From assembly GCA_018367495.1 (NCBI GenBank), contig JAGZGB010000048.1:1-13548 (forward strand): a DNA stretch of 13,548 nt, written 5' to 3'. The notes beneath the pieces are model-generated. The model ran no database searches and had not been told where the DNA came from. It saw only the letters and a list, made by a program, of their open reading frames with translations. This stretch comes from Veillonella sp. (GTDB taxonomy: Bacteria > Bacillota_C > Negativicutes > Veillonellales > Veillonellaceae). Position numbers and translations under genes: made by a program. Below are positions 13,481 through 13,548 of the stretch, piece after piece (positions within the stretch are counted from its first letter, which is position 1; each line of letters starts with the position of its first letter).

Positions 13481-13548
13481 CGATGAAGCAGAGTAGTAAA
13501 CCTCTCTAGCGAGTGAGGATGGTGTAAGCTCACATTTGGTTGAAGGCG
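13481..13548 (+). promoter_or_regulatory. T-box leader, 5' part of Stem I (cut by window edge)
   Basis: T-boxes are tRNA-sensing leaders that antiterminate amino-acid genes when the cognate tRNA is uncharged. Features of Stem I appear in order: GATGAAGCAGAGTAGT with the AGTA of the K-turn/GA motif; AACC (13499-13502) paired with GGTT (13538-13541); AGCGAG (consensus AGAGAG) at 13508-13513; and the distal hairpin GTGAG (13513-13517) and CTCAC (13529-13533) enclosing GGTG. The descending strand then reads TTGAAGGCG and stops. The specifier loop, antiterminator and regulated gene lie beyond the window. If the specifier directly follows GAA it would be GGC (13545-13547), glycine; that is only a guess, supported by the era-recO-glyQS order in many relatives. 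Confidence 0.85.

Noticed and set aside
1..13548. CRISPR array, insertion sequence, tRNA or rRNA genes
   Set aside because: No regularly spaced repeats, transposase frame, terminal inverted repeats or tRNA/rRNA-like sequence was seen on reading both strands.

Overview
The window is a low-G+C bacterial chromosome segment with every supported gene on the + strand. The set of families (GatB, a DUF4080 B12/radical-SAM protein, PhoH, YbeY, Era, a CNNM/CBS protein, RecO, DUF3100) and the codon use suggest a Negativicutes member, most likely Veillonella. That assignment is recognition from sequence, not a database result.

Layout. (1) 2-1450 is the complete gatB, closed by a strong hairpin (1493-1536). 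(2) 1619-2035 encodes a small membrane-anchored protein of unknown function with its own extended -10 promoter. (3) 2099-9412 is a tightly packed run: a DUF4080 radical-SAM protein, a TIGR01212/YhcC-type radical-SAM protein, phoH, ybeY, era, a CBS-domain membrane protein and recO. Spacings are short or overlapping. There is a second promoter ahead of the CBS gene, and a textbook terminator follows recO (9423-9448). From phoH onward this is a conserved ribosome-maturation and RNA-quality neighbourhood (PhoH, YbeY, Era), followed by membrane transport and DNA repair. (4) 9413-12403 is an accessory-looking transcription unit. It has a strong promoter whose -10 lies inside a 25-bp palindrome, then a DUF3100 membrane protein, a second small membrane protein overlapping it by 8 nt, and an M20-family amidohydrolase preceded by a hairpin. 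A stem-loop terminator follows. It reads as an import-and-hydrolyse system for an amide-linked compound of unknown identity. (5) 12488-13309 holds two visibly AT-richer orphan genes for membrane-anchored proteins. (6) 13434-13548 holds a promoter and the first part of a T-box leader, cut by the window edge. In many Firmicutes the order is era-recO-glyQ-glyS, and the last bases could place a GGC specifier, so glyQS is the likely gene beyond the edge.

The least-explained parts are the DUF3100/partner/amidohydrolase cassette with its palindromic operator and leader hairpin, and the orphan pair after it. Both appear to sit between recO and a T-box-controlled gene. No CRISPR array, insertion sequence, tRNA or rRNA gene was seen.
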